Shown here piece by piece: positions 28,148 through 37,102 of a stretch of 64,000 nucleotides of DNA; positions within the stretch are counted from its first letter, which is position 1; every line of letters begins with the position of its first letter. This DNA comes from Mycobacteriaceae bacterium. Its GTDB lineage: Bacteria > Pseudomonadota > Gammaproteobacteria > Burkholderiales > Burkholderiaceae_D. The position numbers were made by a program, and so were the translations under genes. The DNA lies in assembly GCA_903970145.1 (NCBI GenBank), contig CAJCHO010000131.1, forward strand, positions 1 to 64,000, in the 5' to 3' direction. Below the pieces are notes generated by a model, which was not told the DNA's origin, ran no database searches, and saw only the letters and a list, made by a program, of their open reading frames with translations.

Positions 28148-28429
28148 CTCGCGGCGGTGCAGTAGCCGCCTACCCACGTATCGCGCAGCCATGCTCGAGA
28201 GGTTGGAAACCGTCAGCCGTGTCGATGAAGTCGAGCGAGCAACGCGTTAGCGGATGCTTACGCGCGAGCGCTCTCACCCTCACCGGCAGCTGGTCTTTTT
28301 CAATCCGTTCCTGGTCGCGATCTGTCTGGGCATCGGATCGCCAGCGCCTGGCGAAAAAAATTGAGCGCGCGCTGGTGCGGTTTGGTAGCAGCGGCGCGCA
28401 ACAGGTTTGATTCGGTACTTGAGGTAAAC
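28148..28429 (+). other. ctaC leader region with two short reading frames
   Basis: About 280 bp between the promoter and ctaC hold no recognisable gene. Two small frames are visible: 28190-28249 (19 codons from ATG to TAG) and 28254-28364 (36 codons, containing the hydrophobic run LVFFNPFLVAICLGIG). Their ribosome sites are weak. They may be chance frames, a leader peptide, or the decayed end of an older gene. The ctaC ribosome site (TTGAGG) lies at the end. Confidence 0.3.
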
Positions 28430-29296
28430 ATGAACTTGGCCAAATCCCTCTTGCAGGCAAGCGTGCGACGCATCGCTCCTGTCGCGCTATCCCTGGTATC
28501 GCTGGCCGCCTGGGCGGTGCCCGACAGCGAGGGCGGACCGAAGGTCAATCAGCTGAACCTGCCCGTGGGTGTGACCCAGATCTCGCGCGAGATCTACGAT
28601 CTGCACTCGTTCATGATGTGGCTGTGCCTGATCATCTTCGTGCTGGTCTTTAGCGTAATGTTCTACTCGGTCATCATGCATCGCAAGTCGCGCGGCCATA
28701 AGGCAGCGACCTGGCACGAAAGCACGACACTCGAAATCATCTGGACCATCATTCCCTTCATCATCGTTATTGCGATGGCCCTACCGGCCACGCGTACCGT
28801 GATCGCGATGAAGGACACCACCAATTCGGACCTTACCATCAAGGCCACCGGCTCGCAGTGGAAGTGGGGCTACGACTACCTGCGTGGCGAAGGCGAGGGC
28901 ATTTCCTTCTGGTCGAACATGTCGACCCCGCGCAACCAGATTGGCAGCCCCGAAAACGGCGAGAAGCCCAACGTCAGCGATGCCGAGTACCTGCTTGAAG
29001 TCGACAACCCGGTGGTCGTGCCCGTCAACAAGAAGGTACGCATGATCGTGACCGCCAATGACGTGATCCATGCCTGGGCCGTGCCGCAGTTCGGCGTCAA
29101 GCAGGATGCGATCCCCGGATTTGTGCGCGACACCTGGTTCAAGGCCGAAGTGATCGGGACCTATCGCGGCGAGTGCCAGGAATTGTGCGGCAAGGAGCAC
29201 GCCTTCATGCCGATCGTCGTCAAAGTCGTGTCCGCCGAGGATTACACCAAGTGGGTGGCGAGCAAGGCCCCCGCGCCCGCAGTGGCGGCGCAGTAG
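28430..29296 (+). CDS. ctaC: Cytochrome c oxidase subunit II
   Basis: CuA-bearing subunit of 288 aa that takes electrons from cytochrome c. It has a signal peptide, two transmembrane helices (about 65-90 and 105-130) and a periplasmic cupredoxin domain. The CuA ligands lie in GECQELCGKEHAFMPI (two Cys, His, Met), with another histidine in DVIHAWAVPQFG. There is no fused cytochrome c domain, so it is aa3-like and not caa3. The ATG at 28430 sits behind TTGAGG. It leads the oxidase operon. Confidence 0.96.
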   Translation: MNLAKSLLQASVRRIAPVALSLVSLAAWAVPDSEGGPKVNQLNLPVGVTQISREIYDLHSFMMWLCLIIFVLVFSVMFYSVIMHRKSRGHKAATWHESTTLEIIWTIIPFIIVIAMALPATRTVIAMKDTTNSDLTIKATGSQWKWGYDYLRGEGEGISFWSNMSTPRNQIGSPENGEKPNVSDAEYLLEVDNPVVVPVNKKVRMIVTANDVIHAWAVPQFGVKQDAIPGFVRDTWFKAEVIGTYRGECQELCGKEHAFMPIVVKVVSAEDYTKWVASKAPAPAVAAQ

Positions 29297-29372
29297 TTGC
29301 TGTGCCTGGCGGGCCGGTGCTCGTATCGGTTAACGGAATCAACTGGCTGGAATAGGAATCGGGAGAATCACC

Positions 29373-30965
29373 ATGAGTAGCATTGCGGTCGGGCATACCG
29401 ACGATCACGCACATGACCACGACCACCATCCGAGCGGTTGGCGGCGCTGGCTGCTCGCGACCAATCACAAGGACATCGGCACGCTCTACCTGATCTTCGC
29501 ACTGGCGATGCTGTTTGAAGGTGGGGTGCTGGCGCTGGCGCTGCGCACTGAGCTCTTCGAGCCTGGTCTGCAGTTTGTCGATCCGGAACTGTTCAACCAG
29601 TTCACCACCATGCACGGTCTGATCATGGTGTTCGGCGCGATCATGCCGGCCTTTGTCGGCTTCGCAAACTGGCAGATCCCGCTGATGGTGGGCGCGCCCG
29701 ACATGGCCTTTGCGCGCATGAACAACCTGTCGTTCTGGCTCCTGCCACCGGCGGCCGTACTCCTGACGGCGTCGTTCTTCGTGCCCGGTGGTGCGACCTC
29801 AGCCGGCTGGACCCTGTATGCCCCGCTCTCGGTGCAGATGGGCATGGGCATGGATCTGACGATTTTCGCGATTCACATCATGGGCGCCTCGTCCATCATG
29901 GGGTCGATCAATATCATCGTGACGATTCTGAACATGCGGGCTCCGGGCATGACGCTCATGAAAATGCCGCTGTTCGTGTGGACCTGGCTGATCACGGCCT
30001 ACCTGCTGATCGCCGTGATGCCGGTGCTGGCCGGGGCCGTGACGATGCTGCTCACGGACCGCCACTTCGGGACTTCGTTCTTCAATGCCGCCGGCGGCGG
30101 TGACCCGGTGCTGTTCCAGCACGTGTTCTGGTTCTTCGGGCACCCCGAGGTCTACATCATGATCCTGCCGGCCTTTGGCATCGTCTCGCAGGTCATTCCG
30201 ACCTTCTCGCGCAAGCCGCTGTTCGGCTATGCCTCGATGGTCTACGCAACCTCTTCGATCGCCATCCTCTCTTTCATCGTCTGGGCGCATCACATGTTCA
30301 CCACCGGCATGCCGGTGACCGGTCAGCTGTTCTTCATGTATGCGACCATGCTGATCGCAGTGCCCACCGGCGTGAAGGTGTTCAACTGGATCGCCACGAT
30401 GTTCCGCGGCTCGCTGACGTTCGAGACCCCGATGCTGTTCGCGGTGGGCTTTCTGTTCGTGTTCACGATGGGCGGCTTCACCGGCCTCATTCTCGCGATG
30501 ACGCCGATCGACATCCAGCTGCAGGACACCTATTACGTGGTGGCACACTTTCACTATGTGCTGGTCGCGGGTTCGCTGTTCGGCCTGTTCTCGGGCTTTT
30601 ATTACTGGGTACCCAAGTGGACCGGCCACATGTATCCGGAAGTTCGCGGCAAGTGGCATTTCTGGATGTCGCTGATCTCGTTTAATGTGACCTTCTTCCC
30701 GATGCACTTTCTTGGGCTCGCCGGGATGCCGCGTCGCTACGCCGATTATCCGGCGCAGTTCACGGACTTCCATCAGATCGCGACTATCGGGGCATTCTGG
30801 TTTGGTCTCTCCCAGGTCTACTTCCTGTTTTTCGTAGTCATCCCGACTGTTCGTGGCGGTCCGAAGGCGCCTGACAGTCCCTGGGAAGGCGCCGAGGGCC
30901 TGGAGTGGACTATTCCGAGTCCGGCTCCTTTCCATACTTTCGAGAATCCGCCGACGGTCAAGTAG
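29373..30965 (+). CDS. ctaD: Cytochrome c oxidase subunit I
   Basis: Catalytic haem-copper subunit of 530 aa with twelve predicted helices. The low-spin haem ligand is in TTMHGLIMVFGAIMPAF. The CuB His and cross-linked Tyr are in WFFGHPEVYIMILPAFG, with two more CuB histidines in VWAHHMFTTGM. The haem ligands are in YYVVAHFHYVLVAGS. The K-path lysine region FSRKPLFGY is present. The family-standard length and motifs identify an A-type oxidase. The N-terminus carries a His-rich stretch HTDDHAHDHDHH. Confidence 0.97.
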   Translation: MSSIAVGHTDDHAHDHDHHPSGWRRWLLATNHKDIGTLYLIFALAMLFEGGVLALALRTELFEPGLQFVDPELFNQFTTMHGLIMVFGAIMPAFVGFANWQIPLMVGAPDMAFARMNNLSFWLLPPAAVLLTASFFVPGGATSAGWTLYAPLSVQMGMGMDLTIFAIHIMGASSIMGSINIIVTILNMRAPGMTLMKMPLFVWTWLITAYLLIAVMPVLAGAVTMLLTDRHFGTSFFNAAGGGDPVLFQHVFWFFGHPEVYIMILPAFGIVSQVIPTFSRKPLFGYASMVYATSSIAILSFIVWAHHMFTTGMPVTGQLFFMYATMLIAVPTGVKVFNWIATMFRGSLTFETPMLFAVGFLFVFTMGGFTGLILAMTPIDIQLQDTYYVVAHFHYVLVAGSLFGLFSGFYYWVPKWTGHMYPEVRGKWHFWMSLISFNVTFFPMHFLGLAGMPRRYADYPAQFTDFHQIATIGAFWFGLSQVYFLFFVVIPTVRGGPKAPDSPWEGAEGLEWTIPSPAPFHTFENPPTVK

Positions 30966-31003
30966 GGCCAGTCGCGCCCCGTGACCAGAACCAGACTGCC
31001 GTG

Positions 31004-31123
31004 ATGACTCCTGCCCAACAATCCGAGCTCCGTCGCGCCAACCTGCGCCTGGCTTGGGGTCTGGCGGGGCTCGCGCTTGCAATTCTGCTGGCCTTTGTCG
31101 TGCGCCGATGGATCGGCGGCTGA
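31004..31123 (+). CDS. Cytochrome oxidase small assembly protein (CoxFIC-like)
   Basis: A 39-residue protein with one transmembrane helix (LAWGLAGLALAILLAFVVRR). It lies between ctaD and ctaG, where betaproteobacteria usually have a tiny gene annotated as cytochrome oxidase small assembly protein. A GTG one codon upstream is an alternative start. The stop is one base from the ctaG ATG. Position and topology, not motif, support the call. Confidence 0.75.
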   Translation: MTPAQQSELRRANLRLAWGLAGLALAILLAFVVRRWIGG

Positions 31124-31124
31124 C

Positions 31125-31727
31125 ATGGCTGAAGACGACAAGAACCAGCACGATCCGGTCTCGCGCGGCCTGAATCGCGCCATGTTTTTCAAGCTCATTG
31201 TCGTCATCGGCATGATGTTCGGCTTTGGCTATGCGATGGTGCCCCTGTACAAGAAGTTGTGCGAGGTCACGGGCCTGAACGTGTTGACCCAGAGCGATCC
31301 GGATGCCGAGCGCATCGCGCGCAACGCCCAGGTCGATACTTCACGCACCATTACCGTGGAGTTCGACGCAAATGCGCGCGGTGACTGGGCGTTCAAGCCC
31401 GAGCACAACAGTCTCGATCTGCATCCGGGCGAGCTCGCCACGATGATCTACACCGTGACCAACAACGAGGATCGCAGGATGCAGGCCCAGGCGATTCCGA
31501 GCTACGCGCCCAAGCAGGCCATGTCGCATTTTCACAAGCTCGAATGCTTCTGCTTTTCGCAGCAGACCTTGGGGCCGCACGAGACGCGACGCTTCCCGGT
31601 GGTTTTCGTGATCGATCCGAAGCTGCCCCAGGACGTCAAAACGATTACCCTGTCCTACACCTTCTTCGAGGTGGGTAGCGCGGCCGCAGTGATGCCGGCG
31701 CTGGACGTGATGGCGGCCGTCGCCTAA
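31125..31727 (+). CDS. ctaG: Cytochrome c oxidase assembly protein CtaG (Cox11)
   Basis: Copper chaperone of 200 aa that inserts CuB. A single N-terminal helix (MFFKLIVVIGMMFGFGYAMV) anchors a periplasmic Cox11 domain. The conserved copper cysteines are in FHKLECFCFSQQTLGPHETR, and a further cysteine in YKKLCEVTG. It follows the small assembly gene by one base and precedes a DUF2970 gene. Confidence 0.95.
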   Translation: MAEDDKNQHDPVSRGLNRAMFFKLIVVIGMMFGFGYAMVPLYKKLCEVTGLNVLTQSDPDAERIARNAQVDTSRTITVEFDANARGDWAFKPEHNSLDLHPGELATMIYTVTNNEDRRMQAQAIPSYAPKQAMSHFHKLECFCFSQQTLGPHETRRFPVVFVIDPKLPQDVKTITLSYTFFEVGSAAAVMPALDVMAAVA

Positions 31728-31737
31728 GGCATGATGG

Positions 31738-31956
31738 ATGCCCACCGAGCCACAGGATGCACCGCGCACGCGTCGCGCCACCTTCCTGCAGACCGTCGGC
31801 GCGGTTTTCTGGTCGTTTTTCGGGGTGCGCAAGCGGCGCGACCTGGAGGCCGACATGTTGCAACTCAATCCGGTGCACATCATCATCGCCGCAGTGGCGG
31901 GCGCCGCGATTTTCGTATTGACCCTGATTTTTATCGTCAGGCTGGTCGTGCAATAG
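31738..31956 (+). CDS. DUF2970 family small membrane protein
   Basis: A 72-residue protein with one strong helix near the C-terminus (IIIAAVAGAAIFVLTLIFIV) and a basic N-terminal half containing FWSFFGVRKRRDLEAD, the DUF2970 pattern. Family members sit among oxidase genes in betaproteobacteria; no function is established. Two other ATGs lie within 7 bp upstream but are out of frame. Confidence 0.82.
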   Translation: MPTEPQDAPRTRRATFLQTVGAVFWSFFGVRKRRDLEADMLQLNPVHIIIAAVAGAAIFVLTLIFIVRLVVQ

Positions 31957-32017
31957 GACAGGCAGATGCGGCGCCTCGCGGCGCGCTGCCGATGGAATCG
32001 ATGTTCTGGAGATACTG

Positions 32018-32878
32018 ATGAGTGCTCATAGCAAGAACGTGCCGTATTACTTTGTCCCGAGCCCTTCCGGCTGGCCGGTATTGATGGGGCTGGCGATGCT
32101 GGCCACCATGTTCGGTGCCGCCGGCTGGGTCAACGACGTTCCCGGAGCGAGTACGCTCAACGCGATCGGCCTGCTCGCTGTGCTGACGATCCTCTACATG
32201 TGGTTCGGCGATGCGCGCAGCGAATCCGAGGGCGGCCAGTACAACAAGAAGATCGATCTGTCCTTCCGCTGGAGCATGAGCTGGTTCATCTTCTCGGAAG
32301 TGATGTTCTTTGGCGCTTTCTTCGGTGCCCTGTTTTACGCGCGCGCGATATCGATGCCATGGATGGCCGATCTCGACCACAAGTTCCTGTGGCCCGACTT
32401 CTCGGCGAGTTGGCCCAACATGGGTCCGACGCACACCGTCGAGGCTTTCCAGAAGATGTTGCCGCTGTGGGTGCCGACGATCAATACGGCGCTGCTGCTG
32501 ACTTCCGGCCTGACGATCACGATTTCGCACCACATGCTGCGAGCTGGCAATCGCAGCCAGACAGCGTTCTGGCTGTTTCTGACGATTCTCCTCGGAGCGA
32601 CCTTCCTGTATTTCCAGGCGACCGAGTATTACCACGCCTACACCGTGCAGAACCTCAGGCTCACCTCCGGGATCTACGGCTCGACCTTTTTCCTGTTGAC
32701 CGGATTTCACGGCTTTCACGTGACCCTTGGCGCACTGATGCTAACGGTTGTGCTGGTGCGCATTCTGCGTGGTGACTTCACGCCCGATCATCACTTCGCG
32801 TTTGAAGGAGTGTCCTGGTACTGGCACTTCGTTGACGTGGTCTGGTTGGGACTGTATATCGTCGTGTACTGGCTGTAG
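32018..32878 (+). CDS. ctaE: Cytochrome c oxidase subunit III
   Basis: Subunit III of 286 aa with seven predicted helices. Typical blocks are FSEVMFFGAFFGALFYARA near residue 92, GATFLYFQATEYYHAY, STFFLLTGFHGFHV and FEGVSWYWHFVDVVWLGLYI at the C-terminus. It completes the core of the oxidase. A hairpin directly after the stop marks the operon end. It is preceded by about 60 bp with no gene after DUF2970. Confidence 0.96.
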   Translation: MSAHSKNVPYYFVPSPSGWPVLMGLAMLATMFGAAGWVNDVPGASTLNAIGLLAVLTILYMWFGDARSESEGGQYNKKIDLSFRWSMSWFIFSEVMFFGAFFGALFYARAISMPWMADLDHKFLWPDFSASWPNMGPTHTVEAFQKMLPLWVPTINTALLLTSGLTITISHHMLRAGNRSQTAFWLFLTILLGATFLYFQATEYYHAYTVQNLRLTSGIYGSTFFLLTGFHGFHVTLGALMLTVVLVRILRGDFTPDHHFAFEGVSWYWHFVDVVWLGLYIVVYWL

Positions 32879-32888
32879 CAGAAACGGC

Positions 32889-32915
32889 ACCGGTCGCGTC
32901 CAGCGCGACCGGTTT
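32889..32915. terminator. Hairpin after ctaE
   Basis: Inverted repeat with arms ACCGGTCGCG and CGCGACCGGT (10 bp each) around a 5-nt loop, followed by TTT on the plus strand. It starts about 10 bp after the ctaE stop and also lies 30 bp beyond the convergent DUF2909 gene, so it could stop transcription from both sides. Confidence 0.75.
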
Positions 32916-32945
32916 ACACAGGCTGTGGCGAGCGCTGCGCGCCGG

Positions 32946-33146
32946 TCAGAGTCCGCCGTTGGGGGTGATCCACCCCATTCTCCAGGACAGGAGAATAAAG
33001 AGGAAGAGCGCGATCGACAGCAGCACGCGCACGAATAGGGCATTCACCGTGCGATTAGTTGTGCCCTTGTCTTTCATCAGAAAGAACAGCGCCAGTGCGA
33101 GCGCGATAAGTATCAGCACAAAGGCGACGGCGACTATATAACGCAT
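32946..33146 (-). CDS. DUF2909-like twin transmembrane protein
   Basis: A 66-residue protein with two hydrophobic helices (IVAVAFVLILIALALALFF and VRVLLSIALFLFILLSW) separated by a polar loop with KDKGTTNRT. Similar twin-helix genes lie between ctaE and the SURF1 gene on the opposite strand in related bacteria. Its ATG (33146-33144) overlaps the divergent SURF1 ATG by two bases. No ribosome site is seen upstream. Confidence 0.8.
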   Translation of the reverse strand: MRYIVAVAFVLILIALALALFFLMKDKGTTNRTVNALFVRVLLSIALFLFILLSWRMGWITPNGGL

Positions 33147-33882
33147 GCAAGAATTATGGCATAGGCGCGCCCGGCTCCGCGCCGGCTTACTGATCACCCT
33201 GGCGCTCGCCGGGGTGACAGCTACGGTCATGCTCGGCAACTGGCAGATGCGTCGTGCCGACGAGAAGATGGCCTTGCAGCAGCGCGTTGCCGCAGCCCTC
33301 TCAGCACCCGCCCAGGTGCTTGACGCGCGACCGGTGGATGCCGCCAGTCTCGTCTGGCATCAGCTGCGCATGCACGGGCGCTGGCTGCGCGAAGACGCCA
33401 TCTATCTGGACAACCGGCCCTTCGAGGGTCGACCCGGCCTGTATGTGCTGATGCCCCTGCAGCTGGCCGATGGCACGGTAGTGCTGTGCAATCGGGGCTG
33501 GCTCGCCCACGACGTGCGCCAGCGTGCGCTGATCGGGAATTACGAGACGCCGTCAGGACAGATCGAGGTAGAAGGCGTGGCGATTCCCGATGAGCAGCGC
33601 TTTCTCGAACTGGGCAAGAAGGCGCCCGGACAGCTCGGTGCGATCTGGCAGAATTTTGATTTCGCGCAGTACCAGCAGGTCAGCGGTTTCACGCTTGCTC
33701 CTATGATCGTGCGTGTCGATGGTGGCCCCGACGATGGACTGATTCGCAGCTGGCCCGATCGGGGTGCGCCGTTTGAGGCGCGCATAGCCCGCAATCATGG
33801 CTACGCGGTCCAGTGGTATGCGATGGCGTGCGCCCTGTTGGCTTTTTATGGGATCCGTCATGTCCGCAAGCGCTACTCCTGA
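33145..33882 (+). CDS. SURF1-family oxidase biogenesis protein
   Basis: Membrane protein of 245 aa that helps haem a insertion into oxidase. An N-terminal helix (AGLLITLALAGVTATVMLGNW) is followed by the conserved QMRRADEKMALQQR. The core blocks are RPFEGRPGLYVLMPLQL and VVLCNRGWLAHD. A second helix closes it (NHGYAVQWYAMACALLAFYG). The start overlaps the divergent DUF2909 start. The end overlaps the next gene by 23 bp. Confidence 0.92.
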   Translation: MQELWHRRARLRAGLLITLALAGVTATVMLGNWQMRRADEKMALQQRVAAALSAPAQVLDARPVDAASLVWHQLRMHGRWLREDAIYLDNRPFEGRPGLYVLMPLQLADGTVVLCNRGWLAHDVRQRALIGNYETPSGQIEVEGVAIPDEQRFLELGKKAPGQLGAIWQNFDFAQYQQVSGFTLAPMIVRVDGGPDDGLIRSWPDRGAPFEARIARNHGYAVQWYAMACALLAFYGIRHVRKRYS

Positions 33883-34462
33883 CTCCCCAGCGACTCGCTC
33901 CGGGCGCGCAAAACTCGGCCTGATCGCGCTGTTGTGCCTGACGCCCATCGTCGCGTCCTACCTGACCTATTACGTATTTGCCCCGCAGACACGCAACAAC
34001 TACGGCGCGCTGATCGATCCGCAACGGTCGATGCCCGCGCTCGAGCTGCGCGAGCTCGATGGCAGCGTCTTTGATGCGGCGAGCCTCGCGGGCAAGTGGG
34101 TGCTGGTGACCGTCGACGGCGCCGCATGTGACGCGCGCTGTGAGGAGAAGCTCTACCATATTCGCCAGCTGCGTCTGATGACGGGCGTTGGGCGCGAACG
34201 CATAGAGCGTCTCTGGCTGATCGAGGATGACGCCGCCGTAGGCCCGGAGCTGCTTGCAAAATACGACGGCACGATCATGCTGCGCGCCAAAGCTGCGCAG
34301 CTGCGGGCCTGGCTGCCGGCCCAGACCGACAGTGCGATCGAGGATCACATTTTCATTGTCGATCCACACCAGAACCTGATGCTGCGCTTTCCGCCGCATC
34401 CGGATCCAAAGGGTACCAAGCACGACCTGACCCATCTCCTGGCCGCCTCGAGCATCGGCTAG
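33860..34462 (+). CDS. SCO-like membrane protein with CxxxC motif
   Basis: Protein of 200 aa with one N-terminal helix (LGLIALLCLTPIVASYLTYY) and a thioredoxin-fold domain. It keeps a C-x3-C pair in DGAACDARCEEKLYHIRQL, the copper-binding arrangement of SCO proteins, and a final DPHQNLMLRF block. It is diverged from classical SCO. Similar genes follow SURF1 in betaproteobacterial oxidase clusters. It overlaps SURF1 and precedes ctaA by 9 bp. It may insert CuA or act as a thiol reductase. Confidence 0.75.
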   Translation: MSASATPDSPATRSGRAKLGLIALLCLTPIVASYLTYYVFAPQTRNNYGALIDPQRSMPALELRELDGSVFDAASLAGKWVLVTVDGAACDARCEEKLYHIRQLRLMTGVGRERIERLWLIEDDAAVGPELLAKYDGTIMLRAKAAQLRAWLPAQTDSAIEDHIFIVDPHQNLMLRFPPHPDPKGTKHDLTHLLAASSIG

Positions 34463-34471
34463 GTATCCGCG

Positions 34472-35560
34472 ATGCGTGTTGGTGATCTCGTTCTGCTCTT
34501 GACCATCGGGGTGCTGGTTGGCGCCGTACCGCTGTTGCTCGTCTGGAGCAGTCGCGGCAGTGCGCGCGTGTCGCGCCTGGCCTGGACGTTGGTGTTCATC
34601 ACTTTCGATCTGGTCGTCTTTGGCGGATTTACGCGTCTGACTGATTCCGGCCTCGGCTGTCCAGACTGGCCCGGCTGCTTTGCCAAGGCCAATCCGCTCT
34701 CGGCCCTTGCCGACATCGAGGCGGCGACGCGCGCCGCGCCCGACGGACCGGTGACGCTCATCAAAGCCTGGATCGAGATGATCCATCGCTTTCTCGCAAT
34801 GGGCGTGGGCCTGCTCGTAGTCACGATGGCCGTCCTTGCCTGGCGCGAACGCAAGCTGCGAAGTCCTGATGTGTCACTGGCCAGTGTCTTCCTGGTTGTC
34901 GTGCAAGGGCTCTTTGGTGCTCTCACCGTTACCGAAAAGCTGCGACCGGTAATCGTCACCTGCCATCTGCTACTGGGGATAGCGCTCTTGGGGTTGCTGA
35001 CGTTTTCTGCTCTCAAGCGCGACCCGCCAGAGCCGCGAGCAGTCAGTTCCCGCGGGCTGAGCATCCTCGCCGCGTTCGCCTTGGTGCTCTTGTTCGGGCA
35101 GATCGCTCTCGGTGGGTGGGTGAGCACTAACTATGCTGTATTGGCTTGCCCGGACTTCCCCTTCTGCCGCGGCCAGTGGTGGCCAGACATGGATTTTTCC
35201 GCCGGATTTACGCTTTGGCGAGAACTGGGACGCAAGGCCGATGGCAGCATCCTGAACTATGCGGCATTAACCGCGATCCACTACGCGCATCGCCTGGGGG
35301 CGGCGCTGGTCTTCACGGTTCTTGCTGCGCTCGCCATCGTCCTCCATGCCCGACCGCAACTGCGGCGGCTGGCCACTGCGCTGGCGCTGCTGATCCTCGC
35401 GCAAGCCGCGAGCGGGATCGCCACCGTGGTGCTGGGCTGGCCGCTACTTGCCGCGGTCCTTCACAATGCCGGCGCCGCCGCCCTGACGGTGTGCCTGGTC
35501 ATGGTAAATTACCGCCTTAGCTCCCACGCTCCTGCCCAACCGGGCGTGAGCCGTCCGTGA
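34472..35560 (+). CDS. ctaA: Haem A synthase (COX15/CtaA)
   Basis: Membrane enzyme of 362 aa that oxidises the C8 methyl of haem O to make haem A. Eight helices are predicted in two related halves. Each half has a cysteine-pair loop: [17 protein letters not shown] and [16 protein letters not shown]. Haem-ligand histidines lie in [14 protein letters not shown] and [13 protein letters not shown]. Its stop overlaps the ctaB GTG start (GTGA). Confidence 0.95.
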   Translation: MRVGDLVLLLTIGVLVGAVPLLLVWSSRGSARVSRLAWTLVFITFDLVVFGGFTRLTDSGLGCPDWPGCFAKANPLSALADIEAATRAAPDGPVTLIKAWIEMIHRFLAMGVGLLVVTMAVLAWRERKLRSPDVSLASVFLVVVQGLFGALTVTEKLRPVIVTCHLLLGIALLGLLTFSALKRDPPEPRAVSSRGLSILAAFALVLLFGQIALGGWVSTNYAVLACPDFPFCRGQWWPDMDFSAGFTLWRELGRKADGSILNYAALTAIHYAHRLGAALVFTVLAALAIVLHARPQLRRLATALALLILAQAASGIATVVLGWPLLAAVLHNAGAAALTVCLVMVNYRLSSHAPAQPGVSRP

Positions 35561-36465
35561 CCCCCATGCAAAGCACGCAGCCAGTGCCGCTGCTTCACAA
35601 GCTGGCGCAATTCTACGAACTGACCAAGCCGCGGGTGACGCAGCTGGCGGTTTTTTGCGCCGTCATTGGCATGTTTCTCGCTACTCCGCTCGTGCCCGAC
35701 CTCAAGCGCGTCGCGATTGCAACGCTGGGTATCTGGCTGCTCGCCGGGGCGGCCTTTGCGATCAACTGTCTGGTTGAGCGCGAGATCGACGCGCGCATGG
35801 CGCGCACGGCGCGCCGCGGTACCGCGCGCGGCGAGATTACGGTCGTCCAGACCCTGGGCTTTGCAAGCGCGATCGGCCTCGCGGGGATGTGGATCCTCTT
35901 TAACTGGGTCAATCCACTGACGATGTGGCTGACCTTTGCGACCTTCGTTGGCTACGCCATCCTCTACACGATCATCCTCAAACCGGCGACGCCCCAGAAC
36001 ATCGTGATCGGCGGCGCGGCGGGGGCCATGCCTCCGGCGCTGGGCTGGGCGGCGATCGCCAATGACGTTCCGGCACAGGCGTGGCTGCTCGTGCTGATCA
36101 TTTTTGTGTGGACACCGCCGCACTTCTGGTCGCTGGCGCTCTACCGCCGCGATGATTTTGCGCGTTCGGGACTGCCGATGCTGACTTCCACCCATGGTCC
36201 CGAACATACCCGTTTGCAGGTGTTCCTCTACAGCCTCGCGCTGGTGGCGACCTCGCTGATGCCGTTCGCCATTCACATGAGCGGCTGGGTTTACCTGGCA
36301 GCGGCCGTGCCTCTGGGGGCGCAATTTGTGCGCGTCACCTGGCGCGTCTGGCGCCACTACACCGACGATGCTGCGCGTGCTAGTTTTCGCTACTCGATTC
36401 TCTACCTGGCGCTGTTATTTGCGGCGCTTCTGGCCGACCACTATCTACTGTCGGTGACCTTTTAG
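35557..36465 (+). CDS. ctaB: Protohaem IX farnesyltransferase
   Basis: UbiA-family enzyme of 302 aa that converts haem B to haem O. The prenyl-diphosphate site is [18 protein letters not shown] near residue 70, and the second motif near residue 210 includes [13 protein letters not shown]. About eight to nine helices are predicted. The start is GTG, overlapping ctaA; an ATG two codons on (MQSTQP) is also possible. With ctaA it provides haem A for ctaD. Confidence 0.95.
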   Translation: MTPMQSTQPVPLLHKLAQFYELTKPRVTQLAVFCAVIGMFLATPLVPDLKRVAIATLGIWLLAGAAFAINCLVEREIDARMARTARRGTARGEITVVQTLGFASAIGLAGMWILFNWVNPLTMWLTFATFVGYAILYTIILKPATPQNIVIGGAAGAMPPALGWAAIANDVPAQAWLLVLIIFVWTPPHFWSLALYRRDDFARSGLPMLTSTHGPEHTRLQVFLYSLALVATSLMPFAIHMSGWVYLAAAVPLGAQFVRVTWRVWRHYTDDAARASFRYSILYLALLFAALLADHYLLSVTF

Positions 36466-36511
36466 GCAGTCGCTCGCGGCGCTCGTGCGCCTCTAGGCGG
36501 CCTTCACATCC

Positions 36512-37102
36512 ATGCTGCGCTCCCTGATTCCCTTGCGTCTGTTACTTGCACTGCTAGCCTTGTGCGTCGCGGCTTGCGGGCAATCCCCGCCTTCCTTCGA
36601 GAGCGTCGACATTACCGGCGCCGACTATGCACGCGAGTTCACCTTGCGTGACACATCGGGGGCGACGCGCACACTCACCGATTTTCGCGGCAAGGCGGTG
36701 GTGATTTTCTTTGGCTACACCCAGTGCCCCGATGTGTGTCCAACGACGATGACCGATCTCGCGCAGACCATGAATCTGCTCGGTGACGAGGCCAATCGTG
36801 TCCAGGTGCTGTTCGTGACCCTCGATCCGGAGCGCGACACCCCCAAGGTGCTAAGCGCCTATGTACCGAATTTTGATGCGCGCTTTCTCGGCCTATACGG
36901 CAGTCCGGCACAGACCGAAGATGTCACACGCGAGTTCAAGATTTTCTATCAGAAGGTCGATGGCCCGACGCCGACCTCATACACGATCGATCACACGGCG
37001 GGCAGCTACGTGATTGATCCGACCGGCAAGGTGCGATTGTTCGTGCGCAATGGCGAGCCGCCCGAAGCCATTGCCCACGACCTGAAAATCCTGCTCGGCT
37101 AG
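36512..37102 (+). CDS. SCO1/SenC family copper chaperone
   Basis: Lipoprotein-like protein of 196 aa: the signal ends in LALCVAACGQSP, with a lipobox cysteine. The thioredoxin-fold domain has the copper pair in FGYTQCPDVCPTTMTDL and the conserved histidine in SYTIDHTAGSYVIDP. It delivers copper to CuA of subunit II. This is the standard SCO of the cluster. It ends in a TAG that overlaps the convergent DsrE gene's TAG. Confidence 0.93.
   Translation: MLRSLIPLRLLLALLALCVAACGQSPPSFESVDITGADYAREFTLRDTSGATRTLTDFRGKAVVIFFGYTQCPDVCPTTMTDLAQTMNLLGDEANRVQVLFVTLDPERDTPKVLSAYVPNFDARFLGLYGSPAQTEDVTREFKIFYQKVDGPTPTSYTIDHTAGSYVIDPTGKVRLFVRNGEPPEAIAHDLKILLG

Noticed and set aside
28170-28460. 96-codon minus-strand frame upstream of ctaC
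   Set aside because: It overlaps the ctaC start and promoter leader, has no recognisable domain and is Cys/Arg-rich like other shadow frames.
29799-31151. 450-codon minus-strand frame opposite ctaD
   Set aside because: It reads Arg/His/Glu-rich low-complexity text typical of the antisense of a membrane protein gene, and ctaD is unambiguous.
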